The notes below the pieces were generated by a model, which ran no database searches, had not been told where the DNA came from, and saw nothing but the letters and a program-made list of their open reading frames with translations. 64,000 nt of DNA from Actinomadura rubteroloni (GTDB taxonomy: Bacteria; Actinomycetota; Actinomycetes; Streptosporangiales; Streptosporangiaceae): assembly GCF_002911665.1 (NCBI RefSeq), contig NZ_MTBP01000001.1:1116001-1180000 (forward strand), in the 5' to 3' direction. The translations under genes and the position numbers were made by a program. This document shows, piece after piece, positions 34,782-43,026 of the stretch. The first letter of the stretch is position 1. Each line of letters starts with the position of its first letter.

Positions 34782-37069
34782 TGCCGGTCATGAGCGCGCT
34801 GCGGTTGACCGTCCCGGCCGTCAAGCAGTACCTGCTGTCCTCGAAGTGGCGCGACGTGTTCACGAAAGGACGCGCGGTCGTACTGCTGCGGTCCGCGCCG
34901 CACTGGGACGGTCCGGCCGACGTCGACCTGGGCGGCGGACGAAAGATCCGAGTCGTCGCCGCCGTGTCGGTGCTCGCCGTCCACGAACTGGTCCTCGACC
35001 ACCTGGCCGGACACGACGGGCCTGCGGTGCTGGTCGTGCTCACCGATCAGGAGCCGTCCGACCTGGACCAGGCGATCCTGGCCCGCACCCACCGGTACCG
35101 AATCCACGCGGTCGATGGCTGGGAGGTCGTACGGGACAAGTTCGGTGCGTCCGACGTGGACAGCAGACTGCGCGCCCTGCCGTGGACGGCCGAAGCCCTC
35201 CTGGACGCCACCCCTCCCGAAGGCTGGCCGCAGGTGCCCGGCGGTGTCCTGTCGAGCCGGACGGCGCTGTCCCTGCTCGCGCAGCGGCGGCTGAGGCTCG
35301 GCCGGTACGCGCCCGCGGACGAGCCCGCCGACGCGACGGGGATCGACGTCCACGCCCTGCTGCGCTGGTCGCTGCGCGACGGGGCGCCCGAGACGCTGCT
35401 GTCGCTGCGCGCTCCCGAACGCGACGGCGTCGCCGCCTTCCTCGGCGAGGACGACCAGGCCGGGACGGCGGCGCGGGCGCTGCTGGCGCTGGTCGCCGCG
35501 GGACACGGCGCCGACGCCGTCCCGTTCGGGCTCGTCTGCGCGGCGCTCTGGCGGCACGCCCCGCAGGACGCCGGCGCGCTCCGCGCCCAGGGCCGCGCGG
35601 AGCGGTGGTTCGGCGAGGCGCCGCCCGCGTCCGGCGCGGCGTTCGACGAGCTGGTCGGGACGTTCGGCCGCGCGTGTGAAGAGTTCGTCGTCTCCCTCCG
35701 CGCCGAGGAACGCGGGGCCGTCCTGCACCGCGCGGAGGCACTGACCCGGCAGTTCGCGGCGGAGACAGCCGCGCAGCACAGCCCGGTGCTGGACGAAGGG
35801 CTCGCCGCCCGTTTCGCAACCCTCGGCGCCGCGCTCGGCACGCTGGACGCGGTGCGCGCCGACGCCGCCCTGCGCGACCTGGCCGACCACCGCCGCGCCG
35901 ACGAACCCGGCACACGGGCACGGATCGGACGGGCTGCGATGGCGGTGCGGCTCGTCCGGTGGCTCGGCACCGAACCGTCCGCCGAGGTCGAAACCGTCGC
36001 TGCCGGGATCGAGCGGCACATCGCCGAGACCGGCTGGGTCGACCGCGCGCTGGCGCACCTCGGCGACCCGGAGCTGCGGGCCGCCTGCGACCGGATCGCC
36101 GGACGCGTCCGGGAGCGCCGGACGGCGCTCGACCGGTCGTTCGCGGGCGTCCTGGCCGCCGGGCCCGGTGCGGCGCTGACCGCCGGGACGTTCCCGGACC
36201 GCGTCGTGCGCCCGCTGGTCACCGGACGGTCCGCGCGGCGCGTCCTGCTCGTGCGGCTCACCGGGACGGACGCCGCGTCCGCCGCCGAACTCGCCGACGA
36301 ACTCCTGAGCGAGTGGGCCGAGTTCGACCCGGTGCCCGACGCGTCGGCGCCGCGCCGGCGCGGCCTGCTCGCCGGGGACGAAGCACCGGACCGGCTCGGC
36401 GAACCCGTCGACGCGTCCGCGCTCGCGGCGGCGCTGGACGACCCGGAGCGCCCTGTCGTGATCGTTCGCGACGAAGGGCGCCTCGACGGGCTCGCCCGGC
36501 TGCTGCGCGCCGCCGCCGACCGCGACCTGGCCGTCCTGCTGACCGGCGACCCCGCGCCGCCGGACGGCCTGGCCGGGGCGGCGGTTCCGGTGCTCGCGTT
36601 CCTGCCGTTCGGCGCCGATCCGCCGAAGGGCTGGCGCGAGCTGGGCGACCAGCGGCCGGCCTGGTGGCGCGACGAGGCCCCGGCCGCGCCGCCGCCCGCC
36701 CGGTCCCGGCGCCGGTCCCGGTCCGTCCCGCCGCCGGGCGCCGCGGCGCTGTTCGACGTCGCGGCCCCCGATCCGGTCGACGCGCTGCTCGCCTCGGAGA
36801 TCTTCACTGGGCAACTGGAGCTGGTCGCGTCGCGCAAGCCGCCGCTCGCCAAGTTCCGTACGGCCGTCCAGGCGCTGCTGGACGACGGCACGCTCCCGGT
36901 CACCGCGCTGGCCCAGCGGATCGGGCTCCCCGCGTCCCGCGCGGCCGGGTTCGCGGCGATCCTCGCGCAGGTGCTCAACTACGACGGCGCTCAAGTGCTG
37001 GAACGGCTCCCCGACGGACGGACCGTCCGGCTGAACCGCGCGCTGCTGCGCGAGCAGTTCGAGCTGTGA
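34781..37069 (+). CDS. pglZ: BREX-2 PglZ with apparently degenerate phosphatase core
   Basis: 762 residues from ATG 34781 (TGATG overlap with pglY). The N-terminal part (LTVPAVKQYLLSSKWRDVF, VLAVHELVLDHLAGHD) and the C-terminal part (DPVDALLASEIFTGQLELV ... VLNYDGAQVLERLPDGR) fit PglZ of BREX-2. PglZ normally carries an alkaline-phosphatase-superfamily domain with a metal-binding DGM(S/T) start, a TEVSR-type stretch and an ADHGH end. Here the corresponding sequence reads VLLVRLTGTDAASAAELAD (residue ~487), then RRRGLLAGDEAPDRL, then VLLTGDPAPPDGL (~583): every one of those motifs is lost and the core is much shorter. The protein is shorter than PglZ proteins I recall (around 900 or more residues). 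The frame is intact, so this is an expressed, probably non-catalytic, version. Stop overlaps brxD (GTGA). Confidence 0.85.
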   Translation: MPVMSALRLTVPAVKQYLLSSKWRDVFTKGRAVVLLRSAPHWDGPADVDLGGGRKIRVVAAVSVLAVHELVLDHLAGHDGPAVLVVLTDQEPSDLDQAILARTHRYRIHAVDGWEVVRDKFGASDVDSRLRALPWTAEALLDATPPEGWPQVPGGVLSSRTALSLLAQRRLRLGRYAPADEPADATGIDVHALLRWSLRDGAPETLLSLRAPERDGVAAFLGEDDQAGTAARALLALVAAGHGADAVPFGLVCAALWRHAPQDAGALRAQGRAERWFGEAPPASGAAFDELVGTFGRACEEFVVSLRAEERGAVLHRAEALTRQFAAETAAQHSPVLDEGLAARFATLGAALGTLDAVRADAALRDLADHRRADEPGTRARIGRAAMAVRLVRWLGTEPSAEVETVAAGIERHIAETGWVDRALAHLGDPELRAACDRIAGRVRERRTALDRSFAGVLAAGPGAALTAGTFPDRVVRPLVTGRSARRVLLVRLTGTDAASAAELADELLSEWAEFDPVPDASAPRRRGLLAGDEAPDRLGEPVDASALAAALDDPERPVVIVRDEGRLDGLARLLRAAADRDLAVLLTGDPAPPDGLAGAAVPVLAFLPFGADPPKGWRELGDQRPAWWRDEAPAAPPPARSRRRSRSVPPPGAAALFDVAAPDPVDALLASEIFTGQLELVASRKPPLAKFRTAVQALLDDGTLPVTALAQRIGLPASRAAGFAAILAQVLNYDGAQVLERLPDGRTVRLNRALLREQFEL

Positions 37070-38343
37070 CCGGCGCGGCGCGGCGGCGGGCCGTGATCGA
37101 CGCGCTGCGGCGCGGGGCCGTCCCGGACGCGGGCCTGGACCTGCTCGCCACCGGGCTGGACCGCTTCGCGCCGGAACTGGACGCCGAACTGGACGCGGTC
37201 GCGTCCGGTTCCGCCGTGTTCAAGGCGGTGCGCGGCGAGTACGGGTCCGGGAAGACGTTTTTCACGCGCTGGGTGGGCGAGCGCGCGAAACGGCGCAACT
37301 TCGCCGTCGCCGAGATCCAGGTGTCGGAGACAGAAACGCCGCTGCACCGATTGGAGACCGTCTACCGGCGGCTGACCGAACGGCTCACCACCACCGGATC
37401 CCCGCCGAGTGCGCTCGGACCCGTCGTGGACGCCTGGTTCTTCGCGCTGGAAGAGGACGCGCTCGCCGGCGGAACCGCCGAGGACGACCTGCCGGCCGCG
37501 ACCGGACGGCTGCTGACCGCGCGGCTGGCCGAGGTGTCGCGGCACGCGCCGTCGTTCGCGTCCGCGCTGCGCGGCTACCGGTCCGCGCAGCTCGCCGGGG
37601 ACGACGACGCCGCGTCCGCCGTCCTGGCGTGGCTCGGCGGGCAGCCGCACGTCGCGGCGGCCACGCGCCGCGCCGCCGGGGTGCGCGGCGACCTCGACCA
37701 CTTCGGCGCGCTCGGCTTCCTCCAGGGGCTGTTGACCGTGTTGCGCGACTCCGGGCATCCCGGGCTGTTCGTCGTGCTGGACGAGGTGGAGACGCTGCAA
37801 CGCGTCCGGTCCGACGCCCGGGACAAGGCGCTCAACGCGCTGCGGCAGCTCATCGACGAGGTCCACGCGGGCCGCTTCCCCGGGCTCTACCTCATGATCA
37901 CGGGGACGTCCGCCTTCTACGACGGGCCGCAGGGCGTCCAGCGCCTCCCGCCCCTCGCGCAACGCCTGGCGACCGATTTCGGCACCGACGCCCGGTTCGA
38001 CAACCCGCGCGCCGTGCAGCTCCGGCTGCCGGGGTTCTCCGCGACGTCGCTGGTGGAGCTGGGGATCCGCGTCCGCGACCTGTACGGCGGGCGCGCCGCC
38101 GACGTCGTGGACGACGTCTACGTCGCCGACCTGGCCGCGGCGGTCGGCGGCGCGCTCGGCGGGAAGGTCGGGGTGGCGCCGCGGCTGTTCTTGAAGAAGC
38201 TCGTCGCGGACGTCCTGGACCGCGTCGACCAGCACCCCGACTTCGACCCGCGCGTCCACTACGCCCTGACCGTCCGGTCCGCCGAGCTGACGGACGTCGA
38301 GCGCAACTTGGCCCTGCCCGACGACGTCGTCCTCGACCCGTGA
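37066..38343 (+). CDS. brxD: BREX ATP-binding protein BrxD
   Basis: 425 residues, GTG 37066 overlapping the pglZ stop. An ATPase of the DUF2791 type: Walker A GEYGSGKTFF (residues ~57-66), Walker B FVVLDEVETL (~236-245). The stretch FAVAEIQVSETETPLHRLET is highly characteristic of BrxD. The C-terminal half has the arginine-rich helices of AAA ATPases (APRLFLKKLVADVLDRV). In BREX-2 loci brxD always stands beside brxHI, and the two likely form one DNA-handling unit. Stop overlaps the brxHI start. Confidence 0.92.
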   Translation: MTGAARRRAVIDALRRGAVPDAGLDLLATGLDRFAPELDAELDAVASGSAVFKAVRGEYGSGKTFFTRWVGERAKRRNFAVAEIQVSETETPLHRLETVYRRLTERLTTTGSPPSALGPVVDAWFFALEEDALAGGTAEDDLPAATGRLLTARLAEVSRHAPSFASALRGYRSAQLAGDDDAASAVLAWLGGQPHVAAATRRAAGVRGDLDHFGALGFLQGLLTVLRDSGHPGLFVVLDEVETLQRVRSDARDKALNALRQLIDEVHAGRFPGLYLMITGTSAFYDGPQGVQRLPPLAQRLATDFGTDARFDNPRAVQLRLPGFSATSLVELGIRVRDLYGGRAADVVDDVYVADLAAAVGGALGGKVGVAPRLFLKKLVADVLDRVDQHPDFDPRVHYALTVRSAELTDVERNLALPDDVVLDP

Positions 38344-40427
38344 GCGACCTGGACCCGGTCGTCCTGCACCACGTCGTCAACTCGCTCGGGTGGCCGGGGC
38401 TGCGTCCGGCGCAGCGCGCGGCGGTCGAGCCGGTGCTCGCCGGACGGGACGTGCTCGTCCTCGCCCCCACCGCCGGCGGCAAGACCGAGTCGGCCGTGTT
38501 CCCGCTGCTCACGGCCATGACGCGGGACGGCTGGACGGGCCTGTCCGTCCTCTACATCTGCCCGCTGCGCGCACTGCTGAACAGCCTCGGCCCGCGCCTT
38601 GAGTCCTACACCGGCTGGCTGGGACGCCGCGCGGCCGTCTGGCACGGCGACGTGTCCGGCGCACGCCGCCGCGCCCTGCGCGCCGACCCGCCGGACGTCC
38701 TGCTCACCACCCCCGAGTCGATCGAGGGCATGCTGATCGGCACCGCCACCGAGCACACGGACCTGCTCGCCGGCGTCCGCGCCGTCGTCGTGGACGAGGT
38801 CCACGCGTTCGCCGGGGACGACCGGGGCTGGCATCTGCTGGCCGTGCTGGAACGGCTGGAACGCGTCGCCGGACGCCGGATCCAGCGCGTCGGGCTGTCG
38901 GCGACGGTCGGCAACCCGTCCGCCCTGCTCATCTGGCTCCAGGGCGCGCGGGCCGCGTCGCGGGACGGCCTGGTGGTCGCGCCCGCGGCGTCGTCGGCCG
39001 CGCCGCCCGACATCACGCTCGACCACGTCGGCTCGCTCGCGAACGCGGCGAAGGTCGTGGCGGCGCTGCACCGGGGCTCGAAACGTCTGGTGTTCTGCGA
39101 CTCGCGGCGGCAGGTCGAGGAACTGGGCTCGGAGCTGCGGGCGCGCGGCGTGACGGTCTTCCTGTCGCACGCGTCGCTCTCGGCGGACGAGCGCGTCCGG
39201 TCCGAGCAGGCGTTCGCGGAGGCGCGGGACTGCGTGATCGTCGCGACGTCCACGCTGGAACTCGGCATCGACGTCGGCGACCTCGACCGGGTGATCCAGA
39301 TCGACGCGCCGTCCACGGTGGCGGCGTTCCTGCAACGGCTCGGCCGCACCGGACGGCGGCCCGGGACCGTTCGGAACTGCCTGTTCCTCGCCACGACGCC
39401 CGGGGCGCTCGTCCAGGCCGCCGGGCTGCTGACACTGTGGGCGGACGGCTGGGTGGAGCCCGTTCTCGCACCGCCCGAACCGCGCCACCTCGTCGCGCAG
39501 CAGCTCTTGGCGCTCGCGCTCCAGAACGGGACGGTGGGGGACCGGGAATGGGCGTCCGAATGGAACGGCCTCGCTCCGTTCGACAGGTCCGCTGAACCGA
39601 TCGTCCGGCATCTCATCGACCAGGGTTATCTCGAAATCGACGGTGGCTTGCTGTTCATCGGCCCGGAGGCCGAAAAGCGGTTCGGACGGCGTCACTTCAT
39701 GGAACTGACCGCCTCGTTCACGGCGCCGCCGCAGTTCACCGTCCTGTTCGGACGGCAGGAGATCGGGCGCACCGACACGACCGTCCTGACCGAGCGCCGC
39801 GAAGGCCCCCGCCGCGTCCTGCTCGGCGGACGAAGCTGGCAGGTCCGTCACGTCGACTGGAAACGGCGCCGGGCGTTCGTGGAACCCGTCGCCGGCGGCG
39901 GCGTCGCCCGCTGGAACCAGGGACGGCACGCGGCCCGCTCGTTCGCGCTCGTCCGGGCGATGCGCTCGGTCCTGCTCGGCGCCGACCCGCCCGTCACGTT
40001 GACCCGCCGCGCCCGGGACACGCTCGCCGAGGAGCGCGCCCGCGTCCTGGTCGACGCGACGGCCGCCCCGGACGGCACCACGATCGTCCGCACGTCCGGC
40101 GACGTCCGCTGGTGGACCTGGGCCGGCCACCGGGCGAACGCCACCCTCGCCGCGACGCTCGGCTCCGTCGCCGACCCGGCCCAGCAGCCGAACGACCTCT
40201 GGGTCCGTCTGCGCCAGGACCTCACCCCGGACCTCTGGCACGCCGCACGCGCGACGAACGAGCCGCTGACCTTGCCGGACGTCGATCCCCGCGCCGTCCA
40301 CGGCCTCAAGTTCGCCGCCGTCCTCCCACCCCGCCTGGCCGTCGCCACCCTCGCCGCCCGCCTGGCCGACCTCCCCGCCGCAACCGAAGTCCTGGCCGAA
40401 CCAACGATCCTCACCGGCCTGACCTAG
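38340..40427 (+). CDS. brxHI: BREX Lhr-like helicase BrxHI
   Basis: 695 residues, GTG 38340. Superfamily 2 helicase: motif I APTAGGKTES (residues ~41-50), motif II DEVH (~152), motif III SAT (GLSATVGNP), motif V ATSTLELGIDVGDL, motif VI LQRLGRTGRRPG. Sequence after the helicase core (residues ~380-695) carries a winged-helix/beta region as in Lhr proteins. It is the last gene of the BREX-2 operon; the gene is followed by a short spacer and the tRNA-Leu on -. Expected role: remodelling or unwinding DNA during phage restriction. Confidence 0.93.
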   Translation: MSDLDPVVLHHVVNSLGWPGLRPAQRAAVEPVLAGRDVLVLAPTAGGKTESAVFPLLTAMTRDGWTGLSVLYICPLRALLNSLGPRLESYTGWLGRRAAVWHGDVSGARRRALRADPPDVLLTTPESIEGMLIGTATEHTDLLAGVRAVVVDEVHAFAGDDRGWHLLAVLERLERVAGRRIQRVGLSATVGNPSALLIWLQGARAASRDGLVVAPAASSAAPPDITLDHVGSLANAAKVVAALHRGSKRLVFCDSRRQVEELGSELRARGVTVFLSHASLSADERVRSEQAFAEARDCVIVATSTLELGIDVGDLDRVIQIDAPSTVAAFLQRLGRTGRRPGTVRNCLFLATTPGALVQAAGLLTLWADGWVEPVLAPPEPRHLVAQQLLALALQNGTVGDREWASEWNGLAPFDRSAEPIVRHLIDQGYLEIDGGLLFIGPEAEKRFGRRHFMELTASFTAPPQFTVLFGRQEIGRTDTTVLTERREGPRRVLLGGRSWQVRHVDWKRRRAFVEPVAGGGVARWNQGRHAARSFALVRAMRSVLLGADPPVTLTRRARDTLAEERARVLVDATAAPDGTTIVRTSGDVRWWTWAGHRANATLAATLGSVADPAQQPNDLWVRLRQDLTPDLWHAARATNEPLTLPDVDPRAVHGLKFAAVLPPRLAVATLAARLADLPAATEVLAEPTILTGLT

Positions 40428-40499
40428 TCCCGCGCCCACGACCGCACTGATCCGATGGCTCGGCAGGGTCGCGCTCCGAGGGGATCGCGGGCATAGAAA

Positions 40500-40521
40500 A
40501 AGGCCCTGTGACCAGGGCCTT
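40500..40521 (-). terminator. Rho-independent terminator of tRNA-Leu
   Basis: Stem AAGGCCCTG / CAGGGCCTT, loop of four bases, followed on the - strand by a T run (ttttct). It lies 17 bases beyond the tRNA 3' end, and so terminates the - strand tRNA transcript; it could also stop the BREX transcript from the other side. Confidence 0.85.
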
Positions 40522-40538
40522 CGAGGTAAATGATCTTG

Positions 40539-40624
40539 TGTCCGAGGGGGGACTTGAACCCCCATGCCCCGTAAAGGGCACTAGCACCTCAAGCTAGCGC
40601 GTCTGCCTATTCCGCCACCCGGAC
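40539..40624 (-). tRNA. tRNA-Leu (anticodon GAG)
   Basis: 86 nt. Acceptor stem GTCCGGG / CTCGGAC, D stem GCG/CGC, anticodon stem-loop CTAGC-TTGAGGT-GCTAG (anticodon GAG, reads CTC/CTT), a long class II variable arm (TGCCC...GGGGCA), T arm GGGGG-TTCAAGT-CCCCC and discriminator A. CCA is not encoded. It lies right next to the BREX operon, a usual site for island insertion, although no att repeat was found. Confidence 0.96.
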
Positions 40625-40752
40625 CGGGGTGCAGGCCGCAGCGGGCTGCGGCGCGGCTTCACCATACCAAAGCTCGTGAGTCGCGGCGACGTCGATTGAA
40701 CGGGCACCATGGTCGTGTAGGGGACAGTCGCCCAGCCTGAAGGTGATGCCTG

Positions 40753-42051
40753 ATGACCGCCGAGGACGAGGTCGTCCAGTTCTGCCAGGAACTCATCCGG
40801 ATCGACACCAGCAACCCCGGGGACAACTCGGGGCCGGGGGAGCGGGTCGCGGCGGAGTACGTCGCGGAGAAGCTCGCCGACGTCGGTGTCGAGGCGCGGT
40901 TGTTCGAGTCGCATCCGGGGCGGACGAGTCTTGTCGCCCGGATCGAGGGTGAGGATCGGTCCCGGGACGCGCTGCTGTTGCACGGGCACCTGGACGTTGT
41001 GCCGGCCAAGGCCGCGGACTGGACGCGCGATCCGTTCGGCGGGGAGATCGCCGACGGGTGCGTGTGGGGGCGCGGCGCCGTCGACATGAAGGACATGGAC
41101 GCGATGATTTTGGCGGTCGTCCGGGACCGGATGCGCTCTGGACGGCGTCCGCCGCGCGACATCGTGCTCGCCTTCCTCGCCGATGAGGAGGCCGGTGGGG
41201 AGTGGGGTGCGAAGTGGCTCGTCCAGGAGCATCCCGAGCTGTTCGAGGGTGTCGGTGAGGCGGTCGGGGAGGTCGGCGGGTTCAGTCTGACCGTCCCTGG
41301 CGACAAGCGGATGTACCTGATCGAGACGGCGGAGAAGGGCATCGCGTGGATGAACCTGACCGCCAAGGGGACGGCCGGGCACGGCTCGATGGTCCATCCC
41401 GACAACGCCGTCACCGCGCTCGCGGCGGCCGTCGGACGGCTCGGGCAGCACGAGTTCCCGATCCGGCTGACCAAGACGGTGCGCGCCTTCCTCGAGCGGG
41501 CGTGCCTGGCGTACGGCGTCGAGTTCGACCCGGACGACCCCGAGAAGGCCCTCACCGACCTCGGCCCGCTCGCCCGCATGATCGGCGCGACGCTGCGCAA
41601 CACGATCAACCCGACGCGCCTGGACGCCGGCTACAAGACCAACGTCATCCCGCAGGAGGCCACCGCGCAGGTGGACGGGCGCTTCCTGCCCGGCCACGAG
41701 GACGAGTTCTTCGCGACCGTCGACGGACTGCTCGGCCCGGGCGTCGAGCGCGACTTCGTCTACCACGACCAGGCGCTGGAAACCGATTACGAGGGCGCGC
41801 TCGTCGCGGCGATGGAAGAGGCGCTGCTGGGCGAGGACCCGGACGCGCTGCCCGTCCCGTACTGCCTGAGCGGCGGCACGGACGCCAAGCACTTCGCCAA
41901 GCTCGGCATCCGCTGCTTCGGGTTCGCGCCGCTGCGCCTGCCGCCCGACCTGGACTTCTCCGGCATGTTCCACGGGGTCGACGAGCGGGTCCCGGTGGAC
42001 GGCCTGCGCTTCGGCGCCCGCGTCCTCGACCGGTTCCTCGATCTCTCCTGA
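40753..42051 (+). CDS. M20-family metallopeptidase/deacylase
   Basis: 432 residues, ATG 40753 with AAGGTGAT five bases upstream. Di-zinc M20 hydrolase: first metal ligands in LLLHGHLDVVPA (His, Asp), bridging Asp in WGRGAVDMKDMD, catalytic and metal-binding Glu pair in FLADEEAGG, and final His in FSGMFHGVDERVP. The dimerisation lid lies between residues ~190 and 310. Related actinobacterial proteins are called M20/M25/M40 peptidases; the substrate (dipeptide, N-acyl amino acid or succinyl-diaminopimelate) cannot be told. No signal peptide. Confidence 0.9.
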   Translation: MTAEDEVVQFCQELIRIDTSNPGDNSGPGERVAAEYVAEKLADVGVEARLFESHPGRTSLVARIEGEDRSRDALLLHGHLDVVPAKAADWTRDPFGGEIADGCVWGRGAVDMKDMDAMILAVVRDRMRSGRRPPRDIVLAFLADEEAGGEWGAKWLVQEHPELFEGVGEAVGEVGGFSLTVPGDKRMYLIETAEKGIAWMNLTAKGTAGHGSMVHPDNAVTALAAAVGRLGQHEFPIRLTKTVRAFLERACLAYGVEFDPDDPEKALTDLGPLARMIGATLRNTINPTRLDAGYKTNVIPQEATAQVDGRFLPGHEDEFFATVDGLLGPGVERDFVYHDQALETDYEGALVAAMEEALLGEDPDALPVPYCLSGGTDAKHFAKLGIRCFGFAPLRLPPDLDFSGMFHGVDERVPVDGLRFGARVLDRFLDLS

Positions 42052-42164
42052 GAAACTTCTCCGAAATGCCGCCACTCGAAGTATCCGTGGTGCTACGGTC
42101 ACCTTCCGTGAGGGCGGATGACCCGCCCTTGGGAATCAGGTGACTCGTTCTCCAGGAGATGCCG

Positions 42165-42884
42165 GTGACGTTCGGGACGATGCGCAGGGTGGTCTCCGCC
42201 CTGCTGCGACGCCCCGCCGTCCGGCGGCTCCTGGTGGTCGCGGGCGTGCTGGTGGCCGGGTGGCTGCTCGGCGGCGCCTCCGCGCAGGCGGCGCACGCCG
42301 ACGAGCCGGCTCCCGGGAGCGACGTCGTCGGCGTCGTGACCGAGGCGCCCGTCATCGGGGACGCGATTCGCGCGTCGCAGCAGGTCACCGCCACCGTGCC
42401 GCGCCCGTCCACGGGCCTGCCGGTGGCCGACGTGCCGCACGTCGACCCGATCCGGAACATTGTTCCGGCTGTGCCGGGCGTGACCCCGAACCGGCCCCGC
42501 GCCGAACGTCCGGCCACGCCCAGGACGCCCACGACCGAACTCGCCGGACGCCGCATCGCTCACGCTGAGCAGGCGCACGGCACCGCCCCCGCCCCCCGTG
42601 CCGTCCAGGTGGACGCCGGGGACGCGACCGGGCACGCACCGGCGCACGCGCGGCTCTCCGCCAAGAGGCCCGCGTCGCCCGGCACCTCGATTCCCGCGCC
42701 CGACCAGACGGGCCAGGCGCTGCCGGGAACGACCGCCCTCCCGCTCGGCGGGGTCGGCGGGCCGACGACGGCACGCCGTCTCGGGGCGCACCCGCGCACC
42801 CGAGCGCTCCCGGCGCACGCCCCCGGCGTGCTGCCCCCGGTCGTCCGCACTGCGGCGGACGAACCGTCCTTCGCGCCCGACTAG
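42165..42884 (+). CDS. Secreted Pro/Ala-rich protein, unknown function
   Basis: 239 residues from GTG 42165, chosen because AGGAG lies six bases upstream; ATG 42159 in the same frame overlaps that site. A signal peptide with an Arg-rich start (RRVVSALLRRPAVRR) and hydrophobic core ends near AHADE. The mature part is low-complexity (Ala, Pro, Thr, Arg), with GLPVADVPHV and VPAVPGVTP segments that recall the LPV repeats of the next gene. No domain recognised. The two adjacent genes are probably both surface proteins. Confidence 0.65.
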   Translation: MTFGTMRRVVSALLRRPAVRRLLVVAGVLVAGWLLGGASAQAAHADEPAPGSDVVGVVTEAPVIGDAIRASQQVTATVPRPSTGLPVADVPHVDPIRNIVPAVPGVTPNRPRAERPATPRTPTTELAGRRIAHAEQAHGTAPAPRAVQVDAGDATGHAPAHARLSAKRPASPGTSIPAPDQTGQALPGTTALPLGGVGGPTTARRLGAHPRTRALPAHAPGVLPPVVRTAADEPSFAPD

Positions 42885-43026
42885 GTCGCTCTTTCCCGCG
42901 TCCCGATCCGAGCGGCTCGGATCCGGACGCCCTCCCATGCCCTGACCACGGCATGTCCTTTCCCCGGACCGGCGTCTCCGTGCGCCCGTCCGCCCCTTCC
43001 ACTCCTTGAATTGGAGCTTCTTCACC

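Noticed and set aside
40539..40624. Attachment site repeat of the tRNA-Leu 3' end at the left edge of the BREX operon
   Set aside because: No matching stretch of the tRNA 3' end was found in 22475-22714; island boundaries remain unproven.
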